Source of the DNA: Sipunculus nudus
Taxonomy: Eukaryota > Annelida > Sipuncula > Golfingiida > Sipunculidae
Assembly: GCA_026874595.1 (NCBI GenBank)
Contig: CM049309.1
Coordinates: forward strand, 2,578,076-2,642,075
Reading direction: 5' to 3'
DNA length: 64,000 nt
The position numbers and the translations under genes were made by a program. Under the pieces are notes generated by a model. It worked only from the letters and a program-made list of their open reading frames with translations, had not been told where the DNA came from and did not search any database. Every line of letters starts with the position of its first letter. The first letter of the stretch is position 1. Below, piece by piece: positions 36,174 through 47,807 of this stretch.

Positions 36174-36296
36174 ACTGTATGTACGGAGACCGTGAGATCT
36201 GGTGTAATCTGCTGGGAACTAAGTTTGATGGCAGCATGTGTAATGACGACAGTACACGCATCCCGTGCTGTGGTACATGCTACAGGATTCACAATG
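36174..36296 (+). CDS. Gene 1 exon: PLAC-like module 4
   Basis: This exon is 123 bases, phase 1 at both ends, with acceptor 'ttttttatttgacag' and donor AATG|GTTAGT. It encodes DCMYGD at the start, a Trp before the second Cys as in module 2, then C-x8-C-x11-C-x8-CC-x2-C, ending CCGTC. It is the last module recognised. The next supported exon is 3.5 kb downstream and starts in the same phase. Confidence 0.8.
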
Positions 36297-39200
36297 GTTA
36301 GTATATATAGATGCTGCTGTTGCTGATGATGAAGATGATGATAATAATAATAATAATTATGCTCTTTTCCCATGGAAGAATGTTTGAACTCTGAACTGCT
36401 CCAGATTGGTTGATCATGGGACTGTCGCATGGGTTTCGTTAAAACACATTGATTTAATAAGAATTAGAAAGTGGCCTCTATGGCTAATAAATTGCAATCC
36501 TGTACAATTTTTAGAACATGTAAAAACACAGATTATGATGTTATTGAAAAACCATCTGATAAAATCTGGAATGGTATTTTTACAGCCATGAAAACGACAA
36601 ATATAATGCATGAAACGTGTAATACATTATGTAGTGTGTCACTCACAGTAATCTGAAATATTGTCATGTGACAATGCATGACAACCAAACACAGCTTATA
36701 GCATCCATTGAAAACTTGCGTTTTGAAATTTGTATTTGCCTGAAGTGATTGATTAAATAACGGAGTAGCCTTACTAACTGGCTAAATAATTAACCTACAG
36801 CATACGTCCTTGCAAACTATCCATGCTGGTGTTTGTTCAAGTTATAATAATACACGGGAACATTTTGTTTCTGTCAATACTCAGCATTGATACCTCTTCG
36901 CCTTGCTGAAGGACAGAACGGAATGTTAAATGTACAGTGGTTAAATGACTTCCATCCCCTTGTTTTCCTGTTTCGAAAAGGTGAGCGGGAATTATTTACA
37001 AGAGTCCATACCTGATGGAACCACCCATTTCTAACCTCGCATATATATAGATTCGAAGAAAATTTACGGTGAAGAACTGTTGTGGTAACATTCGTCAGAT
37101 CTTACAGATTTTAAGGTCAACATTATATAAAGATACCATCAGTGGTGTCTTTTTAAATGGGGCGGTTAAAATGCCGGAGTAACCGAAGTTGTAACACTCT
37201 ATGTACATACATAACCATATATTGAGCGTATTTCAGGATCTTGTTGTATTTATGGCTGTAAGCCAATACAAATTTTAAACACGGGATCATAAATTAGGAA
37301 TGATGACTTTGAGAATGGTCAGTGATCAAAGGAACCCGCAGCCACCCTTAATTTATTGGTGCTGCCAATTGTACTAGCTGTTAATGTCCATTGTAATTGC
37401 GGTCTTTCATCGTTATGGCAACCCCTTGTAAAATTCGGACAGTAGAATTGCGGTGGCAGATGCACGTTTAGGCCATGGTTTACAGCATGAATGGGAAGGG
37501 GGGGGGGGGGGGGGGGACTGTCCATTTCACTTTAATAATGGTGGGGAACTTTGCCCCCTCACTTTGCATCAAATAAAACGCATACTTTTCAACACAGCAA
37601 CTTCGAGATAATTTTGTCATCTATTTTATAGTTTTATCATTATTTCCTCGATAATATCGCAATCGTGGATCCATTTAAGGAGAAAATTTAGGATATGGCA
37701 TGCTTCAGTAGCCTTACTGAATCGTCATAAATGTTTACTTATAGAATGATAATCTAATCAGATTATGATTGCAAATAGCGATAAAAATTTCTTTTGTAAC
37801 TAAAAAATATATATTATGAAATATATAACAGGAGTGAGAGAACTAATGATAATCTGGGAGGAGGTAATTGAAGGGGAGGTATCTCCTGCCCGTACCGTTG
37901 TAGAATGTCCCCCACACATATTCTCTTCAAAGGACCACCATGATTTTAAGGACGATTTGCGTGAATCTTCGTTGAATGTACCGTAAACAGAACTTATGAC
38001 GCAAATTTAATGCGTGCGGACTTTTGTATGTAGATGCGTACGTTTATCTACCTGACCCTTATATATAAAAAATCACCAGTGAGTAGTATAATTTATGCAT
38101 GTTAAAAGTACATGTACTTCTGTTATGTATGCGTCTATGTGTATGTATTATGTAGTTGTATATCCTAAGTGCGTTTGTATGTATGTTCTATATATGGATT
38201 TGTTAATAAGTTGTCCTGTTATTGTTTCAAGAAAAAAGACCCAAATTAATGTTAATTTTTGTAATGATCATATAATCCAGAAATGATAGCCTTCGGGCGA
38301 AAAGAAATGCCTGGGCTGCACAGGGCAGACCTCCCTAAAGACTTGTACACTACGCTATTAAGGACCGATCCTCTACGCTTAATACAACTGATTTGTAGGG
38401 AAAAGGAGCAATATATTACAATTCTGTGTCACACACACTTATTACACGCCATGAGGCTGCTAAGTTCCTATTTTATGCAATTGTAAACATGTTTTATTTA
38501 GATAACCTCGATAGATCATTAAGTCGCCTTGCAAACCATAGCATCAAAGAATGTTGTGTTTTTAATAGTAAAATAACAGGGAATTTCACTCGTGTTATAA
38601 AATTTGTGCTCGGCAGTGCTTACGCCACCTTGTGAGTATTTTTTGTACTAAATTTGCTCATATACATATGTCATTCTTGTATGTGTGTTTGTACAACAAG
38701 AATGTAACGTATTTGTGCGTGTCAGCGAAAAGTCACATTTGTACCAATCCAAGTCACACGTCGCAAACGAAGCCCTTTGACTGGCTATAATATTAAAACC
38801 TGATTTGATTCCTGTTCAACACTCATGTCTTTATCTATTTGTAAATTTCATGATTATTTTATGTTATTACATATATTCAAAATGTGTAGTTGAATATGTA
38901 GATATCGGAGATCAGTGGCGAAAGACGACCCAGGAAAACCCAGTTTGGTCTGCTGAGACTGCCACCTGGCGGCAAACTACATGGTTATTGATTGATATAT
39001 ATTAAGTATATCATAATTTCTGGAAAATTATTAAAATGACGTGGGTACTAATGATTTATCTATGCAAAATCAACCCCTCCCTCTCTCCTTAAAGTCGCCG
39101 TACACTCATGGGCTCAAATTGACTGAGCCAAGGCGATTTGTCTTGTTTAATCTCCTCCCAGCCTTATCTTATCAAACACCCAAATTAAGCTTCGTTGTTT

Positions 39201-39836
39201 TATCTTTCTCTAAGAAAAGGTTAATTTGGGGTTTACTTGTTTTTTTACCAGCAAAAATAGGAAACAGCGTTTTCCTGAGTTTTTACACACACATATATGT
39301 AACAATTATAATTTTAGATTTAACAAATTCACTGAATATACATGTACTATTAAATTTGACTCTCAAATTGGTGAGTGAAACCTCTATCTGTATTACTTAT
39401 TAAATTGTTTTCCTAAAAATATTTCATTTACTAGAATGCAAATATAAAGTATTTTACAAATCTTAATTTCACTCATGTGACAAATTCACTGTACAATTTT
39501 GGAAGTATATTCATTCCGTACCAAGATATAAGTGGATAAAGATTTTAAAAAATCGACCAATAGTCGATGAAAATGTCAAGGCTCATTATGCCATGCGTGT
39601 CAAGGTTTTTTTAAATGAACTATTTTTATTTGTTGCTTTTGAAATCTATTAAAGTTTCTGTTGTTGTACCTTTTGCACACTTCAGTGGGTGTCATGTTTA
39701 TACAATTTAGATGTTCATTTACGTGTAATGTACATTGTATATAATATAGTGTACTATAGGTTTGTATCTTGCTTTTATAAATAAGAATAAGTTTTAAAAA
39801 GGTCACTAAGTAAATAAAAATCCTTATTGATTGCAG
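36297..39836 (+). other. Gene 1 large intron
   Basis: I found no further six-cysteine exon. It holds an (AAT)-like patch near 36343, a long poly-G run at 37498-37516, and a 120-codon hydrophobic open frame (39041-39403) without splice borders. A short missed exon cannot be excluded. Confidence 0.5.
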
Positions 39837-40696
39837 GTATGATGACAAAGCATTCCACTCAATCTCCGGATCTTCCAGTCATCGATAACCATCAGAAATC
39901 CACCACGCCAGTGTTTAATGCTTCTACGTCACCGCCGCCATCTTTTACACCTCTAGATAAAGCGACGCCAGCGTTAACAACGCCAGAAAAATCAACGCCA
40001 GCGTTTACACCGCTAGAAAAATCGACGCCAGCGTTTACACCGCCACAAAAATCGACGCCAGAGTTTACACCGCCACAAAAATCGACGCCAGCGTTTACAC
40101 CTCCACAAAAATCAACGCCAGCGTTTACACCGCCAGATAAAACGACTCCAGCGTTTGCTCCTCCTGAAACGTTGGCCACCGCCGAATCAGCGGATTCGGT
40201 CCCTTCCTTTCAAAAGAGTTCCCCGCTTGGGGTCACGTGGTCTGCGACCTCGGAGTTACCTTTCACTAAAAATAACCAGTCCACAGACAGTTCAAGTGCC
40301 AACCCATTGACTTTGGTTACCCCTGCAGTGATGAAAGTAACGCCAGCACACATTCCTAGTTCACAAAAAGTAGCAAAAACTTCTACATCAAAGTACCATG
40401 AAAAATCTATCATAAATATTAAATCATCCGTGACACCACTGATTAACGTTCAGGCGGTGACCGATAGGAAAATAAGACAGTCATCCACCTCACCAAAAAC
40501 AGTTTCACAAGTCGCTCAAAATAAAGTGATAAATAATAAAACAGAAAGCACGTCACCAGCGGCTCCGGTTCACCAGGTATCCACGCTACTGCCGCCAGCC
40601 AATCTGGGCCCAGGATTTCAGTATCACCTGCCAACCAATGCGACCACGAATATTCTCGTCACCGACGTGATACCGCGAGATGACCCAGATGCCAAG
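39837..40696 (+). CDS. Gene 1 exon: Thr/Pro/Ser-rich mucin-like stalk
   Basis: The acceptor 'ttattgattgcag' enters in phase 1, compatible with the module-4 donor. About 286 codons follow, dominated by Thr, Pro, Ser, Ala and Lys with no Cys. Bases 39965-40174 encode seven copies of a 10-residue unit (TPAFTPPQKS and variants). The rest is Ser/Thr-rich with scattered Lys. Composition suggests an O-glycosylated extracellular stalk. I end the exon at AAG|GTAAAC (phase 0), because the frame beyond loses this composition. A second donor, TCT|GTAAGT after 40769 (phase 1), is possible; reading through gives a stop at 40775-40777. Confidence 0.72.
39965..40174 (+). repeat. Coding minisatellite, 7 x 30 bp
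   Basis: Seven in-frame 30-bp units encode TPAFTPPQKS-type decapeptides. Units 3 to 5 are nearly identical and the outer units diverge (TPALTTPEKS first, TPAFAPPETL last). Some changes are synonymous third-base substitutions (for example 'ccg'/'cct', 'tcg'/'tca'). Copy number is likely variable between individuals. Confidence 0.85.
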
Positions 40697-41356
40697 GTAA
40701 ACGTGTTAAAAGTATCAATACTGCGTAATTTAAAGAATACACAAGGGTTACTAAATCTGATACCAATCTGTAAGTAAACAAACAGTACTTGTAATCATTT
40801 ACTCTTATTTTTATAAAGAAAACAATTGACTTGAAATCAGACAGGAGGGCATCAGAGTAAGGTTTGATTCAACTTATGCATTACTGAAACTATAGACTCA
40901 TTCACCTTGGTAAACTACATATTAGATACATTTTCTTAGAAGCTGATTTATTTGTTCCATTCAGAAACTACATTTATAGAAGTGGAAACCTAATTTGAAA
41001 ATAATTTTTTTTTTACTCTTTTCAGTGATCTGATAAATCAGATACGTCCCATCTGTTTCAAATGATCCTATTTTAAAGTGTTTTCATGAAACCATCCAAT
41101 CAACACCTATATATAGCTGATATATGTGATTTAAAAGCCATTAATATGTCAATGAAGGAAGCTGATAACACCATGTTCTCAATGATTGGAATATCCTTGG
41201 CCCTGTGCCAGCGCTCTGTTATGCGAATACGGCAAATTCGGCCTAAGCAAACAGGGGTACGCGGAACAAATTAGAACAAATATATTACAACCACTGTTAA
41301 TTAATTTAATGGATTGTGTTTTACATATTACTTATAATTCCCATTTTTCTTTTCAG

Positions 41357-41491
41357 GGCATATCGTCTGCAAACAACAAGGGGAGCTCGCTGGCCGCCAA
41401 GATTTCTCACACAACTCCAGCTTTGTGGTTTTTGCCGACTCTTGCCATTTCTGTATTTCCATACATATCTGCTACAAACTTGTACGGCTGA
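41357..41491 (+). CDS. Gene 1 last exon: hydrophobic C-terminal tail
   Basis: A strong acceptor, 'ccatttttcttttcag', is followed in phase 0 by 44 codons and TGA at 41489-41491. The peptide begins Ser/Asn/Lys-rich (GISSANNKGSS), continuing the stalk composition. It ends with a hydrophobic run (ALWFLPTLAISVFPYI) and a short polar end. That layout fits a GPI-anchor signal or a single membrane segment near the C-terminus (inference). In phase 1, from the alternative donor after 40769, the same exon is also open to TAA at 41497-41499 and gives a Cys-rich tail. The phase-0 reading is preferred on composition. Confidence 0.55.
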   Translation, partial: GISSANNKGSSLAAKISHTTPALWFLPTLAISVFPYISATNLYG

Positions 41492-41499
41492 GGGGTTAA

Positions 41500-42074
41500 C
41501 CTGCAGACACATGACGCATATCATCATCTCACGTGACCGGAAACCACCCCGTTCTGGTGCTTCAGTTTTCGTCCCATTTGCTGTTCAAATGCTCAATCTT
41601 CATGTTGTACTTGGACGGGTGCAGTCCCGAATTAAAACAAGTAGAGGTCCTAAATCGGCTAGGAGGCCCAGTGAGGCTAAAATTCAGTTAGCATCGGATT
41701 AAGGGAAGCAATGCCTCGTTCTTTCCGTATCAGTGAAAGTAGGCCATTTCTGGCAATGAAACAATGATACAAGACTGCGGCCGTATTTCTTTTCCACCTG
41801 GTCGCTGTAATTTGGTTGCTATGTAATTGCCGTAATTTGTTCAGTGTTACCGAGCAGCTGGGCTTAGATGGTAAGATGGTAATTGCAAGCCCCGAGCTCA
41901 TTCGCCACCCTATCGTTTTGTTCCTGTGATTTGGATTTACGTTAACATACGTAATTCTGGCCTTATTACTATTTTTATCGCTACAAATTAAGTAATTTAT
42001 AGAGAAATGACAGCTAGGGCGCTCTGACCTCAAGATCTCGGTAAATTACCCCTACCCCAACTTGTACCTGTCTG
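41500..42074. other. Likely 3' UTR/downstream of gene 1
   Basis: No exon is seen. An ATTAAA hexamer lies near 41633; no canonical AATAAA occurs close to the stop. The minus-strand 118-codon frame at 41677-42033 has no support. Confidence 0.4.
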
Positions 42075-42716
42075 TTTTACCGGGCCCTGCCCGTGTCACG
42101 TCAAGAATCTGACCTCCAGGGATCAGTAAATTAAATCAACCTCTATGTGTCAGTTCCCCGGGCGCTCCCCGTGTCACGTCAAGAATCTGACCTCCAGGGA
42201 TCAGTAAATTAAATCAACCTCTATGTGTCAGTTCCCCGGGCGCTCCCCGTGTCACGTCAAGAATCTGACCTCCAGGGATCAGTAAATTAAAATCCTCGTG
42301 TACGTGTCAGTTCTCCGGGCGCTCCCCGTGTCACGTCAAGAATCTGACCTCCAGGGATCAGTGAATTAAATCGTCTACGTGTCGGTTCTCCGGGCGCTTC
42401 CCGTATCACGTCAAGAGTCTAACCTCCAGAGATCAGTTCATAACCCGAGGTGTAAACGTGTACGTGTCCTTCTCAGTTGGCCCCGTGTCACGTCAAGAAT
42501 CTGACCTCCAGGGATCAGTTCATAACACTAAGTGTAAACATGTACGTGTCAGTTCTCGTCAGCCCCGTGTCACGTCAAGAATCTGACCTCCAGGGATCAG
42601 TTCATAACCCTACGTGCAAACTTGTACGTGTAAATTCTTCGTGGGCCCCGTGTCACGTCAAGAATCTGACCCCAGGGATCAGTTTATTACCCCAAGTGTA
42701 AACGTGTACGTGTCAG
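42075..42716 (+). repeat. Tandem array, 8 units of 74-83 bp
   Basis: A conserved core of about 38 bases, 'gtgtcacgtcaagaatctga' then 'cctccagggatcagt', begins at 42093, 42171, 42249, 42329, 42403, 42485, 42567 and 42650. The linkers vary. The first units share 'aattaaatcaacctctatgtg' type linkers with a CCCCGGGCGCTCC end, the last units 'cataacccta.gtgtaaac' type linkers with 'gtacgtgtcag'. There is no coding role. Confidence 0.88.
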
Positions 42717-43490
42717 TTCTGCGGTTTTCTAACTTGTGGCTTTGGTTATTGAATGTTTCTTTTTCGATATGTTGAATGTAATAAGCAATATGTGAGTTGG
42801 AAAGTGATTAAGTAACACAAAGTTCATGACTCCGGGTCTTATGAATATAAGGTAACCATTATCGATCATAATTATTTAATTCAGAAGTCCGAATTAAACC
42901 GAATTACCTTTTCTACGAACATGCGCACTGCTCGAAATGACCTTCTGCTATGCCTGGGTCATAAACACCAGCATTCAAGGATTTACCGTGGAATCAAAAA
43001 CATGTTATAGGAGACCTACTCTGAACCTGGACGGTACAGATATTTGACATTATTATAATCCGAGGTCGAAGTTAATCTGATCTGTGCATGTCCATATACC
43101 AGACCCGAACACTCAGTACCATCTTCGCCAGTAGCTGTCGCTTGTGTTGGTGACAAGGCTGTCATATCTCATCCTGCATGCAACAAACGCACAACACCAT
43201 TTCAAGTTGAGCGATGTTTTTGAAAGACGAATTCATCAAAATCTTTAGAAGAGGAACGGACGCAGATATTTTCAAACATTAGAGACCACATATTTCATCT
43301 CTTAGGTCAAATGTCACAGTATTAAATGTATAAATGTTCATAGAACTTTATAGGAATAATATATAACACTTGGACATCTTTCTTCGCCAGCGCTTTCAAT
43401 AAAACTATACCGTGCCTCATGCCAACATGTAACTGTCATATGTACTATTTTGATCACGTTTTGACAAACTCCCTACTCTGGATGTTTTGT

Positions 43491-44070
43491 GCATGTGGAT
43501 CAGGAGCTTGCTTCATGGGCACATTTTAATCATTTAAAATAACATATGAGAGGAAGTAATTTTTGTTATTTTGAGGATCCAGATAAATTGTGTATGTTTC
43601 ATCTTCAAGTTCAGTGATGTTGCATTTATTTTCAAAACGTTCTCAAGACCATACTTTATTTTGTATTTTGTTTTTGGTTATGTTTTCTTAATTTTTCTGT
43701 ATTGTAAAAAAATCTCTTTCTTTTGGTTATGTTAAAAGTTAAGCAAGTCTCGCATCTTCATGTCTTATTGCCTGTAATTAAACGCATGTGGATCTGGAGC
43801 TTGCTACATGGGCACATTTAATAAGTTAAAATTACGTATGAGAGGAAGTAATTTTTGTTATTTGGGGATCCTGCTAAATTGTAAATGTTTCATCTTCAAG
43901 TTTAGCGTTTTTGCATTTAGTAACCGTTCTCAAGACCATATTTTATTTTGTATTTTGTTTTTGGTTATGTTTTCTTACTTTTTCTGTATTGTATAAAAAT
44001 CTCTTTCTTTTGGTTATGTTAAAAGTTAAGCAAGTCTCACATCTTCATGTCTAATTGCCTGTAATTAAAT
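43491..44070. repeat. 293-bp direct tandem duplication
   Basis: The copy at 43491-43783 starts 'gcatgtggatcaggagcttg' and is followed by a second at 43784-44070 starting 'gcatgtggatctggagcttg'. They share long identical stretches such as 'gagaggaagtaatttttgtt' and 'ggttatgttttctta', with scattered substitutions and small indels. No open frame is conserved between copies. Confidence 0.88.
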
Positions 44071-44213
44071 TAATTTATATTTATACATGTATGAATGCAA
44101 AATATGTCAAAACATACGGCTGTATGTATGCCATATAAAAATCAAAGATAAACAATGGTTTTGTGACATTCTTTTTTTGTACGATGCGTGGTCATGTTGA
44201 ATATGTCCTCTCT

Positions 44214-44236
44214 GCCCCCCCCCCCCCCCCCCCCCC
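44214..44236. repeat. Poly-C run
   Basis: Uninterrupted C tract of about 22 bases. Confidence 0.9.
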
Positions 44237-44599
44237 CACAACCACATATATTGCATGCAACAGTGACGATAAAACCCAGACACTAATATCTGCTTGTGAC
44301 AATTACAGTCTGAAATGATTATTAAAATAATGAATGGATCATATTTACATATTGTTTCATTAATATGTTCTTTTATTCACATTTATTTACATCTAGCCCC
44401 ACGGTATTATTTATGAAATTGTCATTAGATAAACTATAGAGTTATCAAAATTGACACTTTCAACGAGTTTATCGGTAAATCATTTCTGCTCAAATCTGTC
44501 TTTTTTATTTTAATAATTTACAAGAATTCTCAGCATGCATAATTTAAATACAAGTTTTCCTGGATATCAGTCATACCTGCAAATCCCATTTATGCCTTT

Positions 44600-44990
44600 T
44601 TGGCTCAGCTGAGTATAAGTCTTCTGAGCTATAGTCGTGGTCCTTTGTCCGTCGTCCGTCCAGCCGTTAACAGGGCACGTTTTGAAATCGTTGGACCTAC
44701 GAATCAAAAATTTTGTATACTGTTAGATGTCCCTAAAATCTCCTACCATACTGAAAATTGGGTCACTAAGACTTCGTTCCTTATGGGATATAAAGGAAAA
44801 ACCTGCGTTTTCCATTTAAAATCCATTGTTACAATACAAGACTGCCCAGTATCAAAACCACTGATCTGAATTTGATCCTAGTAAATATTCATATTCTCCC
44901 ATACATTTCCTATGTACATACCAAAAATTAGGTCTGTATTGGGTAAATTGTCTAAATTATGGGCCCAAATAAAATGTACCTTGTAAAAAT
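44600..44990 (+). repeat. Dispersed repeat, CTCAGCTGAG-type head
   Basis: It starts 'ggctcagctgagtataag', continues 'gtggtcctttgtccgtcgtc' and then 'ccgttaacagggca'. The same head is present at 53066 and, reversed, at 59700-59770. It leads directly into the 180-bp satellite, so the satellite probably grew from the interior of one such element. Confidence 0.65.
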
Positions 44991-46640
44991 TAGGAAATAT
45001 ATTTACTTGACCTACTTTTGACCGTTTAACACCTCCTTAACTTAGAAAATTTCATGAAAAATAGAAATTTTCATGACAAATCCACATGTACAGACTTTTT
45101 TTCGCAATGCCTGCAGATATTGGCCTAATTTTTGGTGTGTTGGCAGATATAGACCAGTTACAGATCGAGTTCGCGTTTCGTCCCAGTTGACCTACTTTTG
45201 ACCGTTTTACGGCTCCTGAACATAGACAATTTCATGAAAAATATGAACTTTCATGACAAATACACATGTACGGACTATTTTTCGCAATGCCTGCAGATAT
45301 TGGCCTGATTTTTGGTGTGTGGGCAGATAATGACCAGTTACAGATCGAGTTCGCGTTTCGTCCCAGTTGACCTAATTTTGACCGTTTTACGGCTCCTGAA
45401 CATAGACAATTTCATGAAAAATATGAACTTTCATGACAAATACACATGTACGGACTATTTTTCGCAATGCCTGCAGATATTGGCCTAATTTTTGGTGTGT
45501 TGGCAGATATAGACCAGTTACAGATCGAGTTCGCGTTTCGTCCCAGTTGACCTACTTTTGACCGTTTTACGGCTCCTGAACATAGACAATTTCATGAAAA
45601 ATATGAACTTTCATGACAAATACACATGTACGGACTATTTTTCGCAATGCCTGCAGATATTGGCCTGATTTTTGGTGTGTGGGCAGATAATGACCAGTTA
45701 CAGATCGAGTTCGCGTTTCGTCCCAGTTGACCTACTTTTGACCGTTTTACGGCTCCTGAACATAGACAATTTCATGAAAAATATGAACTTTCATGACAAA
45801 TACACATGTACGGACTATTTTTCGCAATGCCTGCAGATATTGGCCTGATTTTTGGTGTGTGGGCAGATATTGAGCAGTTACAGAATGATTTTGGGTTTCG
45901 TCCCGGTTGACCTACTTTGACCGTATTACGGCTCCTGAACATAGAAAATTTCATGAAAAATATAAATTTTCATGACAAATACACACGTACAGACTTTTTT
46001 ACGCAGTACCTGCAGATATTGGCCTGATTTTTGGTGTGGGCAGATAATGACCAGTTACAGATCGAGTTCACGTTTTGTCCCAGTTGACCTACTTTTGACC
46101 GTTTGACGGTGCTCTAACATAGAAATTTCATAAAAAAAGTGCACATGTACGGACTGTTTTTCGCAGTGCCTGCAGATACGGGCCTGATTTTTGGTGTGTG
46201 GGCAGATAATGACCAGTTACAGATCGAGTTCTTGTTTTGTCCCAGTTGACCTACTTTTGACCATTTGACTGCTCCTTAACATAGAAAATTTCATGAAAAA
46301 TAGAAATTCAGATACGGGCCTGATTTTTTATGTGTGGGCAGATAATGACAGTTACAGATCGAGTTCGCGTTTCGTCCCGGTTGACCTTTGATTGTTTTAC
46401 AGCTCCTTAATATAGAAAATTTCATGAAAGACAGAAATTTTTATGGAAAATGCACATGTATGGACTTTTTTTCACAATGCCTGCAGATACTGGCCTGATT
46501 GTTGGCGTGTTGCTTGATAATGACCCATTACTGATCGAGTTTGCATTTTGCCCTTGTTGACCTACTTTTGACCATACAACACCTCCTGAACTTTTTAAAT
46601 TTTTAAAAATTTAACAAATGTTTCTAATTTGCCCCAGGCG
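44990..46640. repeat. 180-bp tandem satellite with 360-bp higher-order unit
   Basis: About nine monomers each carry 'ttgacctacttttgaccg', 'ttcatgaaaaatatgaactt' and 'gcctgcagatattggcct'. The five at 45007-45906 are spaced exactly 180 bases; later ones are shorter and more diverged. Two monomer types alternate (ending 'ttggcagatatag' or 'gggcagataatg'). 45181-45360 is identical to 45541-45720, a 360-bp dimer period. The array ends at 'cccaggcgggggcattcgtg'. Confidence 0.9.
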
Positions 46641-47749
46641 GGGGCATTCGTGTCGTTCCGACACATCTAGTTTAAAACTAAATTACCTTCACACATTATT
46701 TGTTTACGAAAAGTAACTTTTATATAACACCGTAAGCCCATTTTTTCCCTTGGTGCATCATTAAATGGTTTCAGGCCTATGGTTTCATTTATTACACAGT
46801 GCATATGCTTGAGCTCATGTTCATTATTCTTTAATTTACAGAGGTTCATTTCAGAAGGGCCATTTTCTCTTAGCTTTTCAAATGTGATCTTTTCATCCCT
46901 TACACGCCGTATACTAAAATTTCCCTTTCTTTTTGTATCATATAACAAAATCTGTAATTTCGTTTACAGAGAAAAAAATTGTATATATCGTCCACTGTTG
47001 CATAACGTGAGGTGCAGTGGCGGATCAAGGATTTTATTTTGCTATAGACTGTTTGCTTTATCTTCACAAATTCGGCAAATATAATTTAACATTTAAACAC
47101 TTCAATATTCAAGAAGCAGGGTAAATTGCTGTTGCATAAATTAAAGAATAGGGAGATTGGACAAAAGTGAGAATCAACACTGATTACGAAATGAAACTGA
47201 AGCATTTGTTTGACAGCAATTCGTTTATTGACTAAATAAATTTCCTTGGTGGATATCACCCCATCCCTCACAGATCCATCCTGTCAGTATCCTTTCCTAT
47301 TTCGAAGCCGCGGGAACTGCTTTTCCACGACATCCGAACCCATTTATTGGAACCAGTCTTTATAAAACTATATCATTAGAATACAGAATCAGAATTTTAC
47401 ATTCTTTTCATCTCGTTCTCCATCGCCACCACAACAGCTCGTGCGATGATCGTTTTCTGATTCTGTAAATATATAACATACTATTTAAAGACATTTAAAA
47501 CAGTTAATTATGTGATATATATCCTATTACATATAATATTTTATTATTAAAATCGCACAACTGCTGTTCGAGATCTATTCTTCTGAATGTAAAATGTGTA
47601 TTTCATTTAATTCAGACACAACATTATTCAAACTACATTGGAAATTGTTAGTTTCCGGCTCAGTTGTAAGGGCTCAGGTGAACAAAACCGTTTAAACCAT
47701 CACAAAGCCAGGTCTAAATTGAAAGTCTGAAATTTCTGCATGTTTTACT

Positions 47750-47752
<3 letters not shown>
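46641..47752. other. Gene-free stretch
   Basis: A hydrophilic 93-codon minus-strand frame (46667-46948) is noted but has no splice borders or recognisable domain. Nothing else was found. Confidence 0.4.

Positions 47753-47804
<52 letters not shown>
47753..47804. repeat. (TA)n microsatellite
   Basis: About 25 TA units. Confidence 0.95.

Positions 47805-47807
<3 letters not shown>

Noticed and set aside
39041-39403. 120-codon hydrophobic open frame in the large intron of gene 1
   Set aside because: No acceptor or donor in phase, AT-rich low-complexity text, no domain.
40697-40777. Read-through C-terminus of the stalk exon to TAA at 40775
   Set aside because: Composition changes at once to AT-rich text after a good donor; kept only as an alternative.
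41677-42033. 118-codon minus-strand open frame downstream of gene 1
   Set aside because: No splice borders, no domain, lies in the probable 3' UTR region.
46667-46948. 93-codon hydrophilic minus-strand open frame
   Set aside because: Looks somewhat protein-like but has no recognisable family, borders or second copy; not enough to call.
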